From Clostridiales bacterium (lineage in GTDB: Bacteria; Bacillota; Clostridia; Christensenellales; CAG-138): a DNA stretch of 29,343 nucleotides. Below the pieces are notes generated by a model. It did no database searches. It saw nothing but the letters and a program-made list of their open reading frames with translations, and was not told the DNA's origin. Below, one piece after another: positions 1 to 9,146 of this stretch. The DNA lies in the NCBI GenBank assembly GCA_004554165.1, contig SFNQ01000025.1:1-29343 (forward strand), in the 5' to 3' direction. The stretch's first letter is position 1, and each line of letters starts with the position of its first letter. The translations under genes and the position numbers were made by a program.

Positions 1-204
1 GTGTGTTTCTGTGCATACGCAATGTACCGTTGACGATACTTCGCTTCCGTGTTACTCTTTCTTTGCAAAGCCTGTCACTCCTTTGGCTATTGGTTCCCGA
101 CAGTCCCAATATTACCATTTCTGTGCAGGCTTTGCTCTCTTTTCTGTTACCTATGTATTGTATCTCAACAAAACCACGAATTCCCCTTTCTTTTTGCAGG
201 CGCT
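1..204. other. intergenic stretch downstream of polC
   Basis: No convincing gene or intrinsic terminator is visible in this stretch, which follows the polC stop codon on the minus strand and runs into the window edge. It is clearly AT-richer than polC. It contains two weak inverted repeats: GCAAAGCCTG at 65-74 against CAGGCTTTGC at 126-135, and TATTGG at 88-93 against CCAATA at 106-111. Neither is followed by a T-run on either strand, so the end of the polC transcript is not located here. Confidence 0.5.
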
Positions 205-3200
205 TCAGAACAGGGAGATCTGGTTCGTTTTCGGCAGTCCCGCAAAGCAGCCGCACTGCTCCATGGCCCCCACCACCGCACTGTTTGCGCCGGTCCGCGT
301 TTGGAAATCCTCAATGGACACAAAGCGCTCCGTTCCGCGGTTTTGCGCCATGCCAACGGCCGCCGTGTCGCCAACGCCCGGAATTGCGTTGAAGGGCGGG
401 CGCAGGGCGTTGCCTTCCACAAGGAATTTCGTGGCGTCGGATTTGTAGATGTCCACGGGCAGCAGTTCAATGCCGCGCAGGTTCATCTCATACACGACCT
501 CGAGAATGGTCTGAATTTCCTTGTCGCGTTTTTTCTCGGCCGCCTCCTTGAACTGCGCGCCCTTTTCAAGCTCCCGGATGGCCGCGAGCACCTTGTCCGC
601 GCCGCCGGAGGCCAGCGATACGTCGAATGCATCCGCGCGCACGGTATAATACACCGCGTAGAAGGCCAGCGGATAGTGTACCTTAAAGTAGGCAATGCGG
701 AAGGCCATCGTCACATAGGCCACCGCATGGCCTCGGGGAAACATGTATTTGATCTTCTTGCAGGAGTCGATGAACCATGCGGGGATCTCCCCCTCCACCA
801 TGGCCTGCTCCATCTCCTCGGTAAGCCCCTTGCCCTTTCTCACCCGCTCCATGATGGAGAAGGACAGCGAGGCCTCCATGCCGTGGGCGATCAGGTAGTT
901 CATGATGTCGTCGCGGGTGCAGAGCACCTCGGAGAGCTTCGCAATGCCGTTGGTCACAAGCGGCTCGGCGTTGTTGAGCCATACGTCCGTGCCGTGGGTC
1001 AGGCCCGCAATGCGCACAAGCTCCTCCATGGTGGTGGGGAGCGTGCTCTCCAGCACGCCGCGCACGAAGCCCGTGCCAAACTCCGGCACGCCCAGCGAGC
1101 CCACCTTGCACTCCAGCCCCGACAGGTCGACACCCAGCGCACGGGCGCTGGAGAACAGGCTCATGGTATCCGGGTCGTCCAGCGGAATGGACCTGGGGTT
1201 CAGCCCCGTGATGTCCTCCAGCATGCGCAGCGCGGTGGGGTCGTCGTGGCCGAGGATGTCCAGCTTGACCAGGCGGTCGTCCATCGCGTGGAAGTCGAAA
1301 TGGGTGGTAATGGTATTCTTGTCCTTCTTGTCCGCCGGGTACTGGATGGGCGTATAATCGAGGATATCGTCCTCCTGGGGTACGATGACAATGCCGCCCG
1401 GATGCTGTCCCGTCGTGACCTTGACGTTCAGGCAGCCGCGGCACAGCCGCTCCTGCTCGGCCCGTCGCAGCACGCGGCCCGTCTGTTCCATGTAGTTGTA
1501 GATGCATTCAAAGGCCTTGCGTTCGGCAAGGCCGGAGATGGTCCCCGCGCGGAACGCATGCCCGACGCCGAACATCTCCTCCACATATTTATGCGCCACG
1601 GGCTGGTACTCGCCGGAAAAATTCAGGTCGATATCCGGCGTTTTGTCCCCCTTAAAGCCCAAAAACACCTCGAAGGGAATCTCGTAGCCCCTTTTTTCGT
1701 ACATCGTGCCGCAGACCGGGCAGGCCTTGTCCGGCAGGTCCACGCCGCAGGCGGAGTTGGGGCAGACGACGTCAAACTCGCTGTGCCTGCAGCTTGGGCA
1801 GATATAGTGCGGTTGCAGGGGATTGACCTCGGTGATACCGGCCATGGTTGCCACAAAGGACGAGCCCACGGAGCCTCGGGAGCCCACCAGATAACCGTCG
1901 CTCAGGGATTTGTGTACAAGCCGCTGCGCCATGAGGTACAGCGAGGCAAAGCCGTTGCCGATGATGGACTTGAGCTCCCGGTCCAGCCGCGCCTGCACGA
2001 TCTCCGGCAACGGATCGCCATAGATGCGGTGCGCCTCGGTGACGGCCATGTTGCGCAGCTCCTCGCTGGCGTTGGGAATTTCCGGCGCGTGGGTGCCGTC
2101 CGGAAAGGGCTTGAGCTCGTCGCAGAGATCCGCAATTGCGTTGGGCGCGTCGATCACCACGCTGTGCGCGTCCTCCTCGCCCAGATAGGAGAATTCTTCC
2201 AGCATCTCGTCCGTGGTTTTCAGGTACAGCGGCGGCTGGTGGTCAGCGTCGGCAAAGCCCAGCTTGTACATGAGAATCTTCCGGTAGGCGGCGTCCTCCG
2301 GCTCCAGAAAATGTACGTCGCCGGTGGCGGCTACGGGCTTGCCCAGCTTTTTCCCCAGCGCTACGATACGCCGGTTGATGTCCCGCAGCGCCTCCTCGTC
2401 CGGGACAAGCTTCTCCCGGACCATGAAGGCGTTGTTCCCAAGCGGCTGAATTTCAAGAAAATCGTAGGCGGCGGCGACGCGCTCAATCTCCTCCTCCGGC
2501 GCGCCCCGGAGAATGGTCTGGTACAGCTCGCCCTGCTCGCAGGCGGAGCCAACGATCAGTCCGTCGCGGTACACGGAGAGGAGGCTCTTCGGTATCGTCG
2601 GCCGGGTACGGAAGTGATCCAGATGGGAATAGCTGATGAGGCGGTAGAGGTTCTTCATGCCCGCCTGGGTTTTCGCAATCAGGATGATGTGGTTGGTTTT
2701 CTGGCGCTGCTTTTTGCCCTCCTGCGCCTCGCCGGCGGGCTGCGGGCGGTAGACCGGCAGCGTTGCCACATGCAGCGCTCCGAGCAGGTCCAGCAGCTTC
2801 AAAAACACCTGGCCCGTGGCCGCTGCGTCGTCAATGGCACGGTGGTGGTTTTCAAGGCGCACCCCAAAGTGTTCGCAGAGCGTATCCAGCTTGTGATTCG
2901 GAAGGTCGTGCAGCAGATAGCGCGCCAGCATCAGCGTATCGGCATAGGGCTCGGAAAAAGCCACGCCGTACTTTTCACTGTGATGGTGGATGAAGCCCAC
3001 GTCGAATCTGGCGTTGTGCGCCACAAGGCAGCAGCCCTCGCAAAAGCGTTTGAAGCTGTTGAGCACCTGGCGCAGCGGCGGCGCGCCGCGCAGCATATCG
3101 TTTGTAATCCCCGTCAGCGCAGTGATGTTGGAGGGAATGACCACGCCGTCGTTAACGAAGGTCTGGAACCGGTCCACGATCCGCCCGTCCACAATCTTGA

Positions 3201-4224
3201 CCGCGCCGATCTCGATGATGTCCGCATGCTCGGCCTTGAGCCCCGTCGTCTCAATATCGAATACCACAAAGGCTGCGTCCATGGGCATAAGCTCCGTGTC
3301 CGGCAAAAGGTAGCCTTCCACGCCGAACAGCGCCTTCACCCCCGTCTTTTTCGCAGCCTTCGCCGCCTCCGGAAAGGCCTGCACCACGCCGTGGTCCGTA
3401 ATCGCCAGCGCCTTGTGGCCGAAGCGCTTGGCGGTCTTGAACGCGCGGGTCACGTCCGTCAGCCCGTCCATGGTGGACATGCGGGAGTGCAGGTGCAGCT
3501 CTACGCGCTTTTCCGCCGCCGTATCCTGCCGGAGCGTGGCCTCCGCCAGATTGATATCGTTGATATAGAAGGTCAGCTCCTTGGCGAACCTGGGCATTTT
3601 GCACACGCCGCGGACGGCCACCTGCTGCTCGCCGCCAAAAAGAGGCGCGACGCTTTCAAAAAACCGGTCCGCCTTGCTCCTGTCAAAGAAGCTGGCCGTA
3701 CAATAGATGGAATCCGTGTTGTCCGTAAGATTCAGCTGGACGCGGTAGCTCCGCTGGCCGTCCCGGCCCTTCCCCCAGCCCTCGCGCAGCTCGCCGGACA
3801 GGAAACAGCCCTGAACGGTCACCGGCGATCCGCCCTCCTGAAGCTCCGCGATGGGCGTCCGCGCTTTGTCGCGAATCCTGGCGCCGTAGAGCACATCCGG
3901 CTCCTTTTTGGCCGCGGGGGTTGCGGCAATCGCCGCAGAGGGTCCGGCAGGGCCGTCTGGGGCTGTGGGTGCGGCTGTCTGCGGCCTCTGCGCCGCCGCG
4001 GACGCCGCAGACCCGGCGGCCTCGTCAAACTCCACCAGGACGTGCATGCCGCCAAGATGCTCCGAGAGGGCGCGCAGCAGCGCGCCGCGCTCCGGCCCGG
4101 CAAGGTCCCCCGCGTTTGCAATGCGCAGGATAAGGCGGTTCTGGCTGCGCTGAAGCACCGCCTCGCGGATGACCGCCCCCCGCAGATCCATATTCAGTTC
4201 CGGCAGGATTGCAGCAACTTCCAA
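205..4224 (-). CDS. polC: DNA polymerase III PolC-type alpha subunit
   Basis: This is the replicative polymerase of Bacillota, carrying its own 3'-5' proofreading exonuclease. An N-terminal region and an Ala/Pro-rich linker (about residues 70-107) lead into an OB-type domain (about 130-220). A PHP domain starts near residue 240 (HLHSR), and the exonuclease is inserted in it: DIETTG near 320 and HRAIDDAAATG near 463. A Cys-rich zinc motif lies near 805-835, and the catalytic PDIDLNFSG near 864. The protein ends in QISLF, resembling a clamp-binding tail. At 1339 residues it is somewhat shorter than the roughly 1440 typical of the family, mainly at the N-terminus. The start is TTG (4222-4224), because an in-frame TGA, which is also the ispG stop, lies four codons upstream. 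GAGGG overlapping that stop is a good ribosome binding site and suggests coupling. It is the last gene of the rpsB operon. Confidence 0.96.
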   Translation of the reverse strand: MEVAAILPELNMDLRGAVIREAVLQRSQNRLILRIANAGDLAGPERGALLRALSEHLGGMHVLVEFDEAAGSAASAAAQRPQTAAPTAPDGPAGPSAAIAATPAAKKEPDVLYGARIRDKARTPIAELQEGGSPVTVQGCFLSGELREGWGKGRDGQRSYRVQLNLTDNTDSIYCTASFFDRSKADRFFESVAPLFGGEQQVAVRGVCKMPRFAKELTFYINDINLAEATLRQDTAAEKRVELHLHSRMSTMDGLTDVTRAFKTAKRFGHKALAITDHGVVQAFPEAAKAAKKTGVKALFGVEGYLLPDTELMPMDAAFVVFDIETTGLKAEHADIIEIGAVKIVDGRIVDRFQTFVNDGVVIPSNITALTGITNDMLRGAPPLRQVLNSFKRFCEGCCLVAHNARFDVGFIHHHSEKYGVAFSEPYADTLMLARYLLHDLPNHKLDTLCEHFGVRLENHHRAIDDAAATGQVFLKLLDLLGALHVATLPVYRPQPAGEAQEGKKQRQKTNHIILIAKTQAGMKNLYRLISYSHLDHFRTRPTIPKSLLSVYRDGLIVGSACEQGELYQTILRGAPEEEIERVAAAYDFLEIQPLGNNAFMVREKLVPDEEALRDINRRIVALGKKLGKPVAATGDVHFLEPEDAAYRKILMYKLGFADADHQPPLYLKTTDEMLEEFSYLGEEDAHSVVIDAPNAIADLCDELKPFPDGTHAPEIPNASEELRNMAVTEAHRIYGDPLPEIVQARLDRELKSIIGNGFASLYLMAQRLVHKSLSDGYLVGSRGSVGSSFVATMAGITEVNPLQPHYICPSCRHSEFDVVCPNSACGVDLPDKACPVCGTMYEKRGYEIPFEVFLGFKGDKTPDIDLNFSGEYQPVAHKYVEEMFGVGHAFRAGTISGLAERKAFECIYNYMEQTGRVLRRAEQERLCRGCLNVKVTTGQHPGGIVIVPQEDDILDYTPIQYPADKKDKNTITTHFDFHAMDDRLVKLDILGHDDPTALRMLEDITGLNPRSIPLDDPDTMSLFSSARALGVDLSGLECKVGSLGVPEFGTGFVRGVLESTLPTTMEELVRIAGLTHGTDVWLNNAEPLVTNGIAKLSEVLCTRDDIMNYLIAHGMEASLSFSIMERVRKGKGLTEEMEQAMVEGEIPAWFIDSCKKIKYMFPRGHAVAYVTMAFRIAYFKVHYPLAFYAVYYTVRADAFDVSLASGGADKVLAAIRELEKGAQFKEAAEKKRDKEIQTILEVVYEMNLRGIELLPVDIYKSDATKFLVEGNALRPPFNAIPGVGDTAAVGMAQNRGTERFVSIEDFQTRTGANSAVVGAMEQCGCFAGLPKTNQISLF

Positions 4225-4233
4225 TGTGAACCC

Positions 4234-5304
4234 TCAGTCCTCCGCCCCGGACTCCTTCTGCCCGAGCATGGCGTTCGCCTCCAGAATCAGGCGCTCCACC
4301 ATCTCCGCCGCGGGGCCGCTTAAAAACTTCTCTCCCTTTTTGAAGATCAGCCCGTTCGTCGCGCCAAAGGCGATGCCGATGTCCGCGTCCTCCGCCTCGC
4401 CGGGGCCGTTCACCGCGCAGCCCATGACGGCGATCTTCAAATACCCGGCCTTGCGCCGGACGCCCTCCTCCACGCGCCGCACGGCCTGCATCAGGTCGAC
4501 GCGGGTTCTTCCGCAGGTGGGGCAGCTGATGATCTCAATATCGTTGTTCAAAAGATTCAGCGCGCGAAGAATCTCAAGGCCCGTTTCCACCTCGCGCAGC
4601 GGCGAATCCGTCAGCGATACCCGAAGCGTATCGCCAATGCCGTCCAGCAGCAGCGCGCCGATGCCGATGGCGGATTTGATGATGCCGCGGCCAACGCTGC
4701 CCGTCTCCGTAATGCCGATGTGCAGCGGATAGTCCACCGTCCGCGCCATGCGGCGGTAGGCTTCAACGGTGTTCTGGACCGTGGAGGCCTTGAGCGAAAT
4801 CACGATATCGGAAAAGCCCGCCTCCTCCAGCAGGGTCACGTGACGCAGGGCGCTTTCCACCATCGCGTCCGGCGAAGCCGCGCCGTATTTCCGCTTCAGA
4901 TCCTGCTCCAGCGAGCCTGCGTTTACGCCAATGCGGATGGGGATGCGGTGCATCTTTGCGCAGTCCACCAGCGCGCGCACGTTGGCCGCGCCGCCGATGT
5001 TGCCCGGATTGATGCGCAGCTTGTCCGCGCCGTGCTCCGCCGCGGCAATGGCCAGCCTGTGGTCAAAGTGTACGTCGGCAACAAGGGGAATGTGAATCCG
5101 GCGGCGAATCTCCGCAAAGGCCTCGGCGCAGCGCATGTCGTATACCGAGGCGCGCACAATCTCGCAGCCCGCCTCTTCCAGCGCGAGAATCTGCGCCACG
5201 GTGGCGTCCACATCCCGCGTGTCGGTATTGGTCATGGACTGCACGCGCACCGGCGCGCCGCCGCCCAGCCTGACGCCTCCCACACAAACCGTCCTTGTCT
5301 GCAT
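4234..5304 (-). CDS. ispG: 4-hydroxy-3-methylbut-2-enyl diphosphate synthase
   Basis: IspG (GcpE) is the penultimate enzyme of the MEP isoprenoid pathway. It converts 2-C-methyl-D-erythritol 2,4-cyclodiphosphate to HMBPP with a 4Fe-4S cluster. The 356 residues match the short bacterial form. The N-terminal QSMTNTDTRDVDAT region is characteristic of the TIM barrel. Cluster cysteines are visible in SCPTCGRTRVD and in GCAVNGPGEAEDADIG near the C-terminus. The ATG lies five bases after the rseP stop, with GGGG and AGGTGG upstream. It sits between rseP and polC, and dxr, the second MEP enzyme, is two genes upstream in the same operon. Confidence 0.97.
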   Translation of the reverse strand: MQTRTVCVGGVRLGGGAPVRVQSMTNTDTRDVDATVAQILALEEAGCEIVRASVYDMRCAEAFAEIRRRIHIPLVADVHFDHRLAIAAAEHGADKLRINPGNIGGAANVRALVDCAKMHRIPIRIGVNAGSLEQDLKRKYGAASPDAMVESALRHVTLLEEAGFSDIVISLKASTVQNTVEAYRRMARTVDYPLHIGITETGSVGRGIIKSAIGIGALLLDGIGDTLRVSLTDSPLREVETGLEILRALNLLNNDIEIISCPTCGRTRVDLMQAVRRVEEGVRRKAGYLKIAVMGCAVNGPGEAEDADIGIAFGATNGLIFKKGEKFLSGPAAEMVERLILEANAMLGQKESGAED

Positions 5305-5309
5305 TCCAC

Positions 5310-6338
5310 CTAACCCCGAATCAGATTGATGATATCATTATAGGTCAAAAAGATGATGAGCGCAAACAGGGCGATGAGGCCGACAAAATGCACCATGCCC
5401 TCCTTCCGCGCATCGATGGGCTTGCCGCGGATGGCCTCGATGACCAGAAACACCAGCCTGCCGCCGTCCAGCGCGGGAATGGGCAAAAGGTTGAAAATCC
5501 CCAGGCTCACGTTGATGAGCACAGCAAATTGCAGCACCGTCTCAAAGCCATAGCGCACGGCCTCGCTGATATAGGCGATCGTTCCCACCGGGCCCGCCAC
5601 GTCTGTGGATTGCACCCGGCCCTGAAACAGCGTGCCGAAAAAGCCGAAGGTCTCCCGGATGATGCTGCCCACATAGCGGAAGGACTGGCCCACGGACTGG
5701 AAAAACCCATAGCGCTGCCGCGCGGCGGTCATGGTAATGCCGATATAGTTGCGCCCCAGCTCCGCATTGTAGGCGTCCTCCACCGCAATGTCCAGCAGCG
5801 CGCCGCCGCGGTCCACCGTCAGCACCATGCGCTCGCCGGAGGCGGCAAGGATTTTCGCCGTCGTTTCATTATAATAATCGATTCTGTCGCCGTCCACCTT
5901 TACGATGATGTCGCCGGGCTGAAGCCCCGCGCGGTAGGCCGGACTGTCCGTTTCCGGAATCTCGTAAATCTGCGGCACATAGTTGCCGTAGGCCGCCAGC
6001 GTGACGATGGAAAGTAGGACTGCCAGCAGCAGGTTCATCACCGGGCCGGCCGCCACAACGAGAATCTTCTTCCACGCGGGCTTCGCGTTGAAGCAGCGGC
6101 CGTCCACCACCTCCTGATCCTCTCCGTAGAACCGGCACATGCCGCCGATGGGCAGCGCGCGCAGGGCATAGGTAATGCCGTTTTTCTCCTTCTTCCAGAT
6201 CGCAGGCCCCATGCCGACCGCAAATTCCACGATCGTAAACCCCAGCTTGCGCCCCATGAGATAGTGGCCCAGTTCATGCACCGTCACGAGTACGGACAGC
6301 AGGATCAGCGCGCCAAGAATGGATAATACCGTGCTCAA
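5310..6338 (-). CDS. rseP: RseP-family site-2 membrane metalloprotease
   Basis: This is a zinc intramembrane protease that cleaves membrane-anchored regulators after site-1 cleavage. The HELGH zinc motif is at residues 21-25 in the first membrane segment. A PDZ-type domain (SPAYRAGLQPGDIIVKVDG) follows, and the C-terminal NLLPIPALDGGRL carries the third metal ligand. I chose the TTG at 6336-6338: it gives an N-terminus of STVLSILGALILL, which matches the family pattern M-S-T-hydrophobic, and it has GGAAG five bases upstream. The frame stays open far upstream through dxr on the same strand, so an automatic caller would over-extend the gene. The length of 342 is normal. It lies between dxr and ispG. 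Confidence 0.94.
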   Translation of the reverse strand: MSTVLSILGALILLSVLVTVHELGHYLMGRKLGFTIVEFAVGMGPAIWKKEKNGITYALRALPIGGMCRFYGEDQEVVDGRCFNAKPAWKKILVVAAGPVMNLLLAVLLSIVTLAAYGNYVPQIYEIPETDSPAYRAGLQPGDIIVKVDGDRIDYYNETTAKILAASGERMVLTVDRGGALLDIAVEDAYNAELGRNYIGITMTAARQRYGFFQSVGQSFRYVGSIIRETFGFFGTLFQGRVQSTDVAGPVGTIAYISEAVRYGFETVLQFAVLINVSLGIFNLLPIPALDGGRLVFLVIEAIRGKPIDARKEGMVHFVGLIALFALIIFLTYNDIINLIRG

Positions 6339-6358
6339 TATCGCTTCCAGCTTTCTTT

Positions 6359-7513
6359 CTAAATTGTATTTCCGCGGCCCGAAAAACGGGCGGCGACCAG
6401 CGCCCGCGCCTCCCGGTCCGCGGCAAGGACCGCCGCAATGTTGTCCGCAGGCGCCGCCGCATGCGCGTCCATGGCTGCCTCCACCGCGGTATAGATCTCC
6501 GTAAAGCGGATGCGCCCCGCAGTAAACAGCGAAACCGCCGCCTCGTTGGCCCCGTTGTAAACCGTGGGCATGGTCCCCCCCGTCCGCAGCGCTTCGTAGG
6601 CCAGGCGCAGGGCGGGATAGCGCTCCGGCGGCGCGGCGTGGAACGTCAGCGAGCCCACCTCGGCCAGCGACAGGCGCTTGCAGGGCGAGGGCATGCGCTC
6701 CGGCCAGGTCATTGCATACTGAATTGGCAGGCGCATATCCGGCAGGCTCAGGTTGGCAAGAACCGTACCGTCGCAAAACTCCACCATGGAGTGTACGATG
6801 GACTGCGGATGGATGAGCACCGCAATCCGCTCGGCGGGAATGTCGAACAGGTAGCTGGCCTCGATCACCTCCAGCCCCTTGTTGAACAGGCTGGCCGAAT
6901 CGATGGTGATCTTCGGCCCCATGCTCCAGGTGGGATGGTCCAGCGCCTCCGCCGGCGTCACGTCCGCAAGCTCCGCAAGGGACTTCTGCCAGAACCGTCC
7001 GCCGGAGGCCGTCAGCAGCAGGTTTTTCACCTCCTGCCGCCTGCCGCCTGAAAGGCATTGAAAGATGGCGGACTGTTCGCTGTCCACGGGCAGCACCTGA
7101 CCGCCGCAGGTTTTGCAGGCCTCGTCCACCAGCGCCTTGCCGCAGACGATGCTCTCCTTATTCGCAAGGGCGACCCGCTTTCCGGCGCGAAGGGAGGACA
7201 GCAGCGGCTCCAGCGCCGCAAAGCCGGAAATGCCGTTTACCACAACGTCCGCTTCTCCGCAGCCTGCCAGCGCCAGCAGACCGTCCCTCCCCGCAAGCAG
7301 CTCCGTCCCCTCCGGCAGAAACGCCGGATCGAGCGGCAGCTCCGAGGCGACATAGCGCGGGCGGAAGGTCTTTGCCTGGGAAAGCAGCAGCGCCGTATTC
7401 CGTCCGCCGCTGATCCCCAGCAGGGAAAAGGCGCCCCCGCTCCGGGCGATCACCTCCAGCGCCTGCCTGCCGATGGAGCCCGTGCTCCCAAGAACCGTAA
7501 CCAGCTTTGTCAT
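6359..7513 (-). CDS. dxr: 1-deoxy-D-xylulose-5-phosphate reductoisomerase
   Basis: Dxr (IspC) makes 2-C-methyl-D-erythritol 4-phosphate from DXP with NADPH, the committed MEP pathway step and the target of fosmidomycin. Seen directly: the nucleotide-binding GSTGSIG at residues 9-15, VDSEQSAIFQCL and ASGGRF of the catalytic region, and HPTWSMGPKITIDSASLFNKG of the metal and substrate site. The length of 384 is typical. The ATG at 7511-7513 is preceded by GGGAG about nine bases upstream. It follows cdsA with an 18-base gap and precedes rseP closely. Downstream, UppS consumes the isoprenoid precursors, so the operon links precursor supply to cell-wall lipid carrier synthesis. Confidence 0.97.
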   Translation of the reverse strand: MTKLVTVLGSTGSIGRQALEVIARSGGAFSLLGISGGRNTALLLSQAKTFRPRYVASELPLDPAFLPEGTELLAGRDGLLALAGCGEADVVVNGISGFAALEPLLSSLRAGKRVALANKESIVCGKALVDEACKTCGGQVLPVDSEQSAIFQCLSGGRRQEVKNLLLTASGGRFWQKSLAELADVTPAEALDHPTWSMGPKITIDSASLFNKGLEVIEASYLFDIPAERIAVLIHPQSIVHSMVEFCDGTVLANLSLPDMRLPIQYAMTWPERMPSPCKRLSLAEVGSLTFHAAPPERYPALRLAYEALRTGGTMPTVYNGANEAAVSLFTAGRIRFTEIYTAVEAAMDAHAAAPADNIAAVLAADREARALVAARFSGRGNTI

Positions 7514-7531
7514 TGGCGAAAACTCCCGGCA

Positions 7532-8347
7532 TTAGTATATTCCGCACAGGCGCAAAATAGTAAACAGGCACAGAACCACAGGCGCGCAGAGCAGAATGCT
7601 GTCGATGCGATCCATGATGCCGCCATGCGCCGGAAATACGCTGGAAAAATCCTTAACGCCCGCCCAGCGTTTGAGCATCGAGGCGAAAAGATCCCCAAAC
7701 TGCGCGCAAACGCCGCAAACCAGCCCCGTCAGGAGCAGCACGGGCACGCCCACATAGCCGCCCCAGAGCTTTTGCAGCGGAATCAGCGCCGCGCCGAACG
7801 CCAGGCCGCCCAGCAGGCCGGCCACCGCGCCCTCCACCGTCTTTTTCGGGCTGATCTTCTCGCAGAGCTTGCGTTTCCCAAACAGGGTTCCGCCAAAGTA
7901 CGCAAAGGCGTCCGTACAAGCCGGCGCGGCAAAGGTAAAGGCCGACGCGGTCAGCGCCAGCGGCCGTTCAAACTCCACATACACCAGCAGCGCGCAGATG
8001 AGCAGCGACAGCGGATAGGCAAACAGCAGCAGGGAGATGATGGCGTTCTCCGGCTCCGCCGCACGACGAATCACAAGCCCCATGATGGCGGCGACGATGC
8101 AGAGCAGGTAAAAGCCGAACATCGGCACTGCGCCCGCAAAATGGTAAACAAAGGGAAAGCCCAGTGCGAACACATAGGCAGGCGGCGAAAGGGGCCTGTA
8201 TTTATGCTGCGTGGTGATATGCGCGGTTTCGTAGGTCGCCGCAAAGGCGAACAGCGAGATCGCGATAAGGAAAACAAAGCCGCCAAAGTGCAGAACCGCC
8301 AAAAGAAACGCGGCCAGCACAGCACCGACAATGATGCGCACCTTCAT
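7532..8347 (-). CDS. cdsA: phosphatidate cytidylyltransferase
   Basis: CdsA activates phosphatidic acid with CTP to give CDP-diacylglycerol, the precursor of bacterial phospholipids, at the inner membrane. The 271-residue protein is strongly hydrophobic with about seven or eight membrane segments. The CDP-alcohol synthesis signature is complete near the C-terminus: SPKKTVEGAVAGLLGG, then GDLFASMLKR, then GVKDFSSVFPAHGGIMDRID. The ATG start overlaps the uppS stop codon as ATGA (8344-8347), which is typical of translational coupling. The order uppS-cdsA-dxr-rseP is classic for Bacillota. Confidence 0.97.
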   Translation of the reverse strand: MKVRIIVGAVLAAFLLAVLHFGGFVFLIAISLFAFAATYETAHITTQHKYRPLSPPAYVFALGFPFVYHFAGAVPMFGFYLLCIVAAIMGLVIRRAAEPENAIISLLLFAYPLSLLICALLVYVEFERPLALTASAFTFAAPACTDAFAYFGGTLFGKRKLCEKISPKKTVEGAVAGLLGGLAFGAALIPLQKLWGGYVGVPVLLLTGLVCGVCAQFGDLFASMLKRWAGVKDFSSVFPAHGGIMDRIDSILLCAPVVLCLFTILRLCGIY

Positions 8348-9084
8348 TGTTTCGTATCCTCCAGTCCCCCAAACCGGCGGGAGCGCCGCGCATACTGCCG
8401 CAGCACATCAACATAGCGCTCGTCCGAAAAATCCGGCCAGAAATCCTCCGTAAAAATCAGCTCCGCATAGGACGCCTGATAGAGCAGAAAGTTGGAAAGC
8501 CGCTGCTCTCCGCTGGTGCGGATGAGCAGGTCCAGCTCCGGCGAATCCGCGGTGTAAAGGTGTCGCTCAAAGCTCTCCTGCGTCACCCCGCCGGGCTCCG
8601 CCGCGGCAAGCCGCGCCGCCCGGAGGATTTCATCCCGGCTGCCGTAGTTCATCGCGATGTTCAGCTTCAACCCGTCGTTGGCCTTCGTTTTCTCCTCCGC
8701 ATCGCGAATCAGTCCGCTGACGCGGGGCGGAAATTTTGAAATATCGCCCAGCGATCGAATGCGCACACGGTTTTCGTGCAGCTCGTCAAATTCCTTTATG
8801 AAAAACTCGACGAACAGGCTGCACAGCGTATCGATCTCCTCCACCGGGCGCTTCCAGTTCTCCGTTGAAAAGGCAAAGAGCGACAGCGCCTCAATCCCAA
8901 GGTCGGAGGACAGGCGGATGATGCCTTTGAGCCGCGTTACGCCCGCGCGGTGTCCCAGCGCCCGGGGAAGGCTCCTCGCTTTGGCCCAGCGGCCGTTGCC
9001 GTCCATAATCATGGCCACATGGCGCGGCAAATGCTCCGGGGACAGGCCCAGCGCCTCGATCTGTTCTCTTGTCAGCTTTGCCAT
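8344..9084 (-). CDS. uppS: isoprenyl (undecaprenyl) diphosphate synthase
   Basis: This cis-prenyltransferase condenses isopentenyl diphosphate units onto farnesyl diphosphate to make the lipid carrier for peptidoglycan. The signature MIDGNGRWA-type motif is seen as AMIMDGNGRWAKARSLPRALGH, followed by SLFAFSTENWKRP and, near the C-terminus, DLLIRTSGEQRLSNFLLYQ with the conserved RTSGE-R-SNF. I chose the ATG at 9082-9084 because AGGGGA lies seven bases upstream and the length (246) fits the family. An in-frame ATG at 9150, overlapping the stop of the preceding small ORF, would add 22 residues that look nothing like the family. The stop overlaps the cdsA start. Confidence 0.96.
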   Translation of the reverse strand: MAKLTREQIEALGLSPEHLPRHVAMIMDGNGRWAKARSLPRALGHRAGVTRLKGIIRLSSDLGIEALSLFAFSTENWKRPVEEIDTLCSLFVEFFIKEFDELHENRVRIRSLGDISKFPPRVSGLIRDAEEKTKANDGLKLNIAMNYGSRDEILRAARLAAAEPGGVTQESFERHLYTADSPELDLLIRTSGEQRLSNFLLYQASYAELIFTEDFWPDFSDERYVDVLRQYARRSRRFGGLEDTKQ

Positions 9085-9146
9085 GGTCTTCCCCTCATGC
9101 GCCAAGATGCAAAGCGGAGACGTCCCCGCCTTGCATCCTGAAAGAA

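Noticed and set aside
65..135. Inverted repeat GCAAAGCCTG/CAGGCTTTGC after polC as a terminator
   Set aside because: The loop is about 50 bases and there is no T-run on the minus strand.
49..4323. A 1424-codon plus-strand open frame opposite polC
   Set aside because: It is an antisense shadow of polC; the GC-rich codon pattern leaves the complementary frame open. The translation has no recognisable domain, while the minus strand gives a complete PolC.
6339..7058. In-frame extension of rseP by about 240 codons
   Set aside because: It overlaps dxr on the same strand in another frame and gives low-complexity Gly/Arg-rich sequence. The TTG at 6338 matches the family N-terminus.
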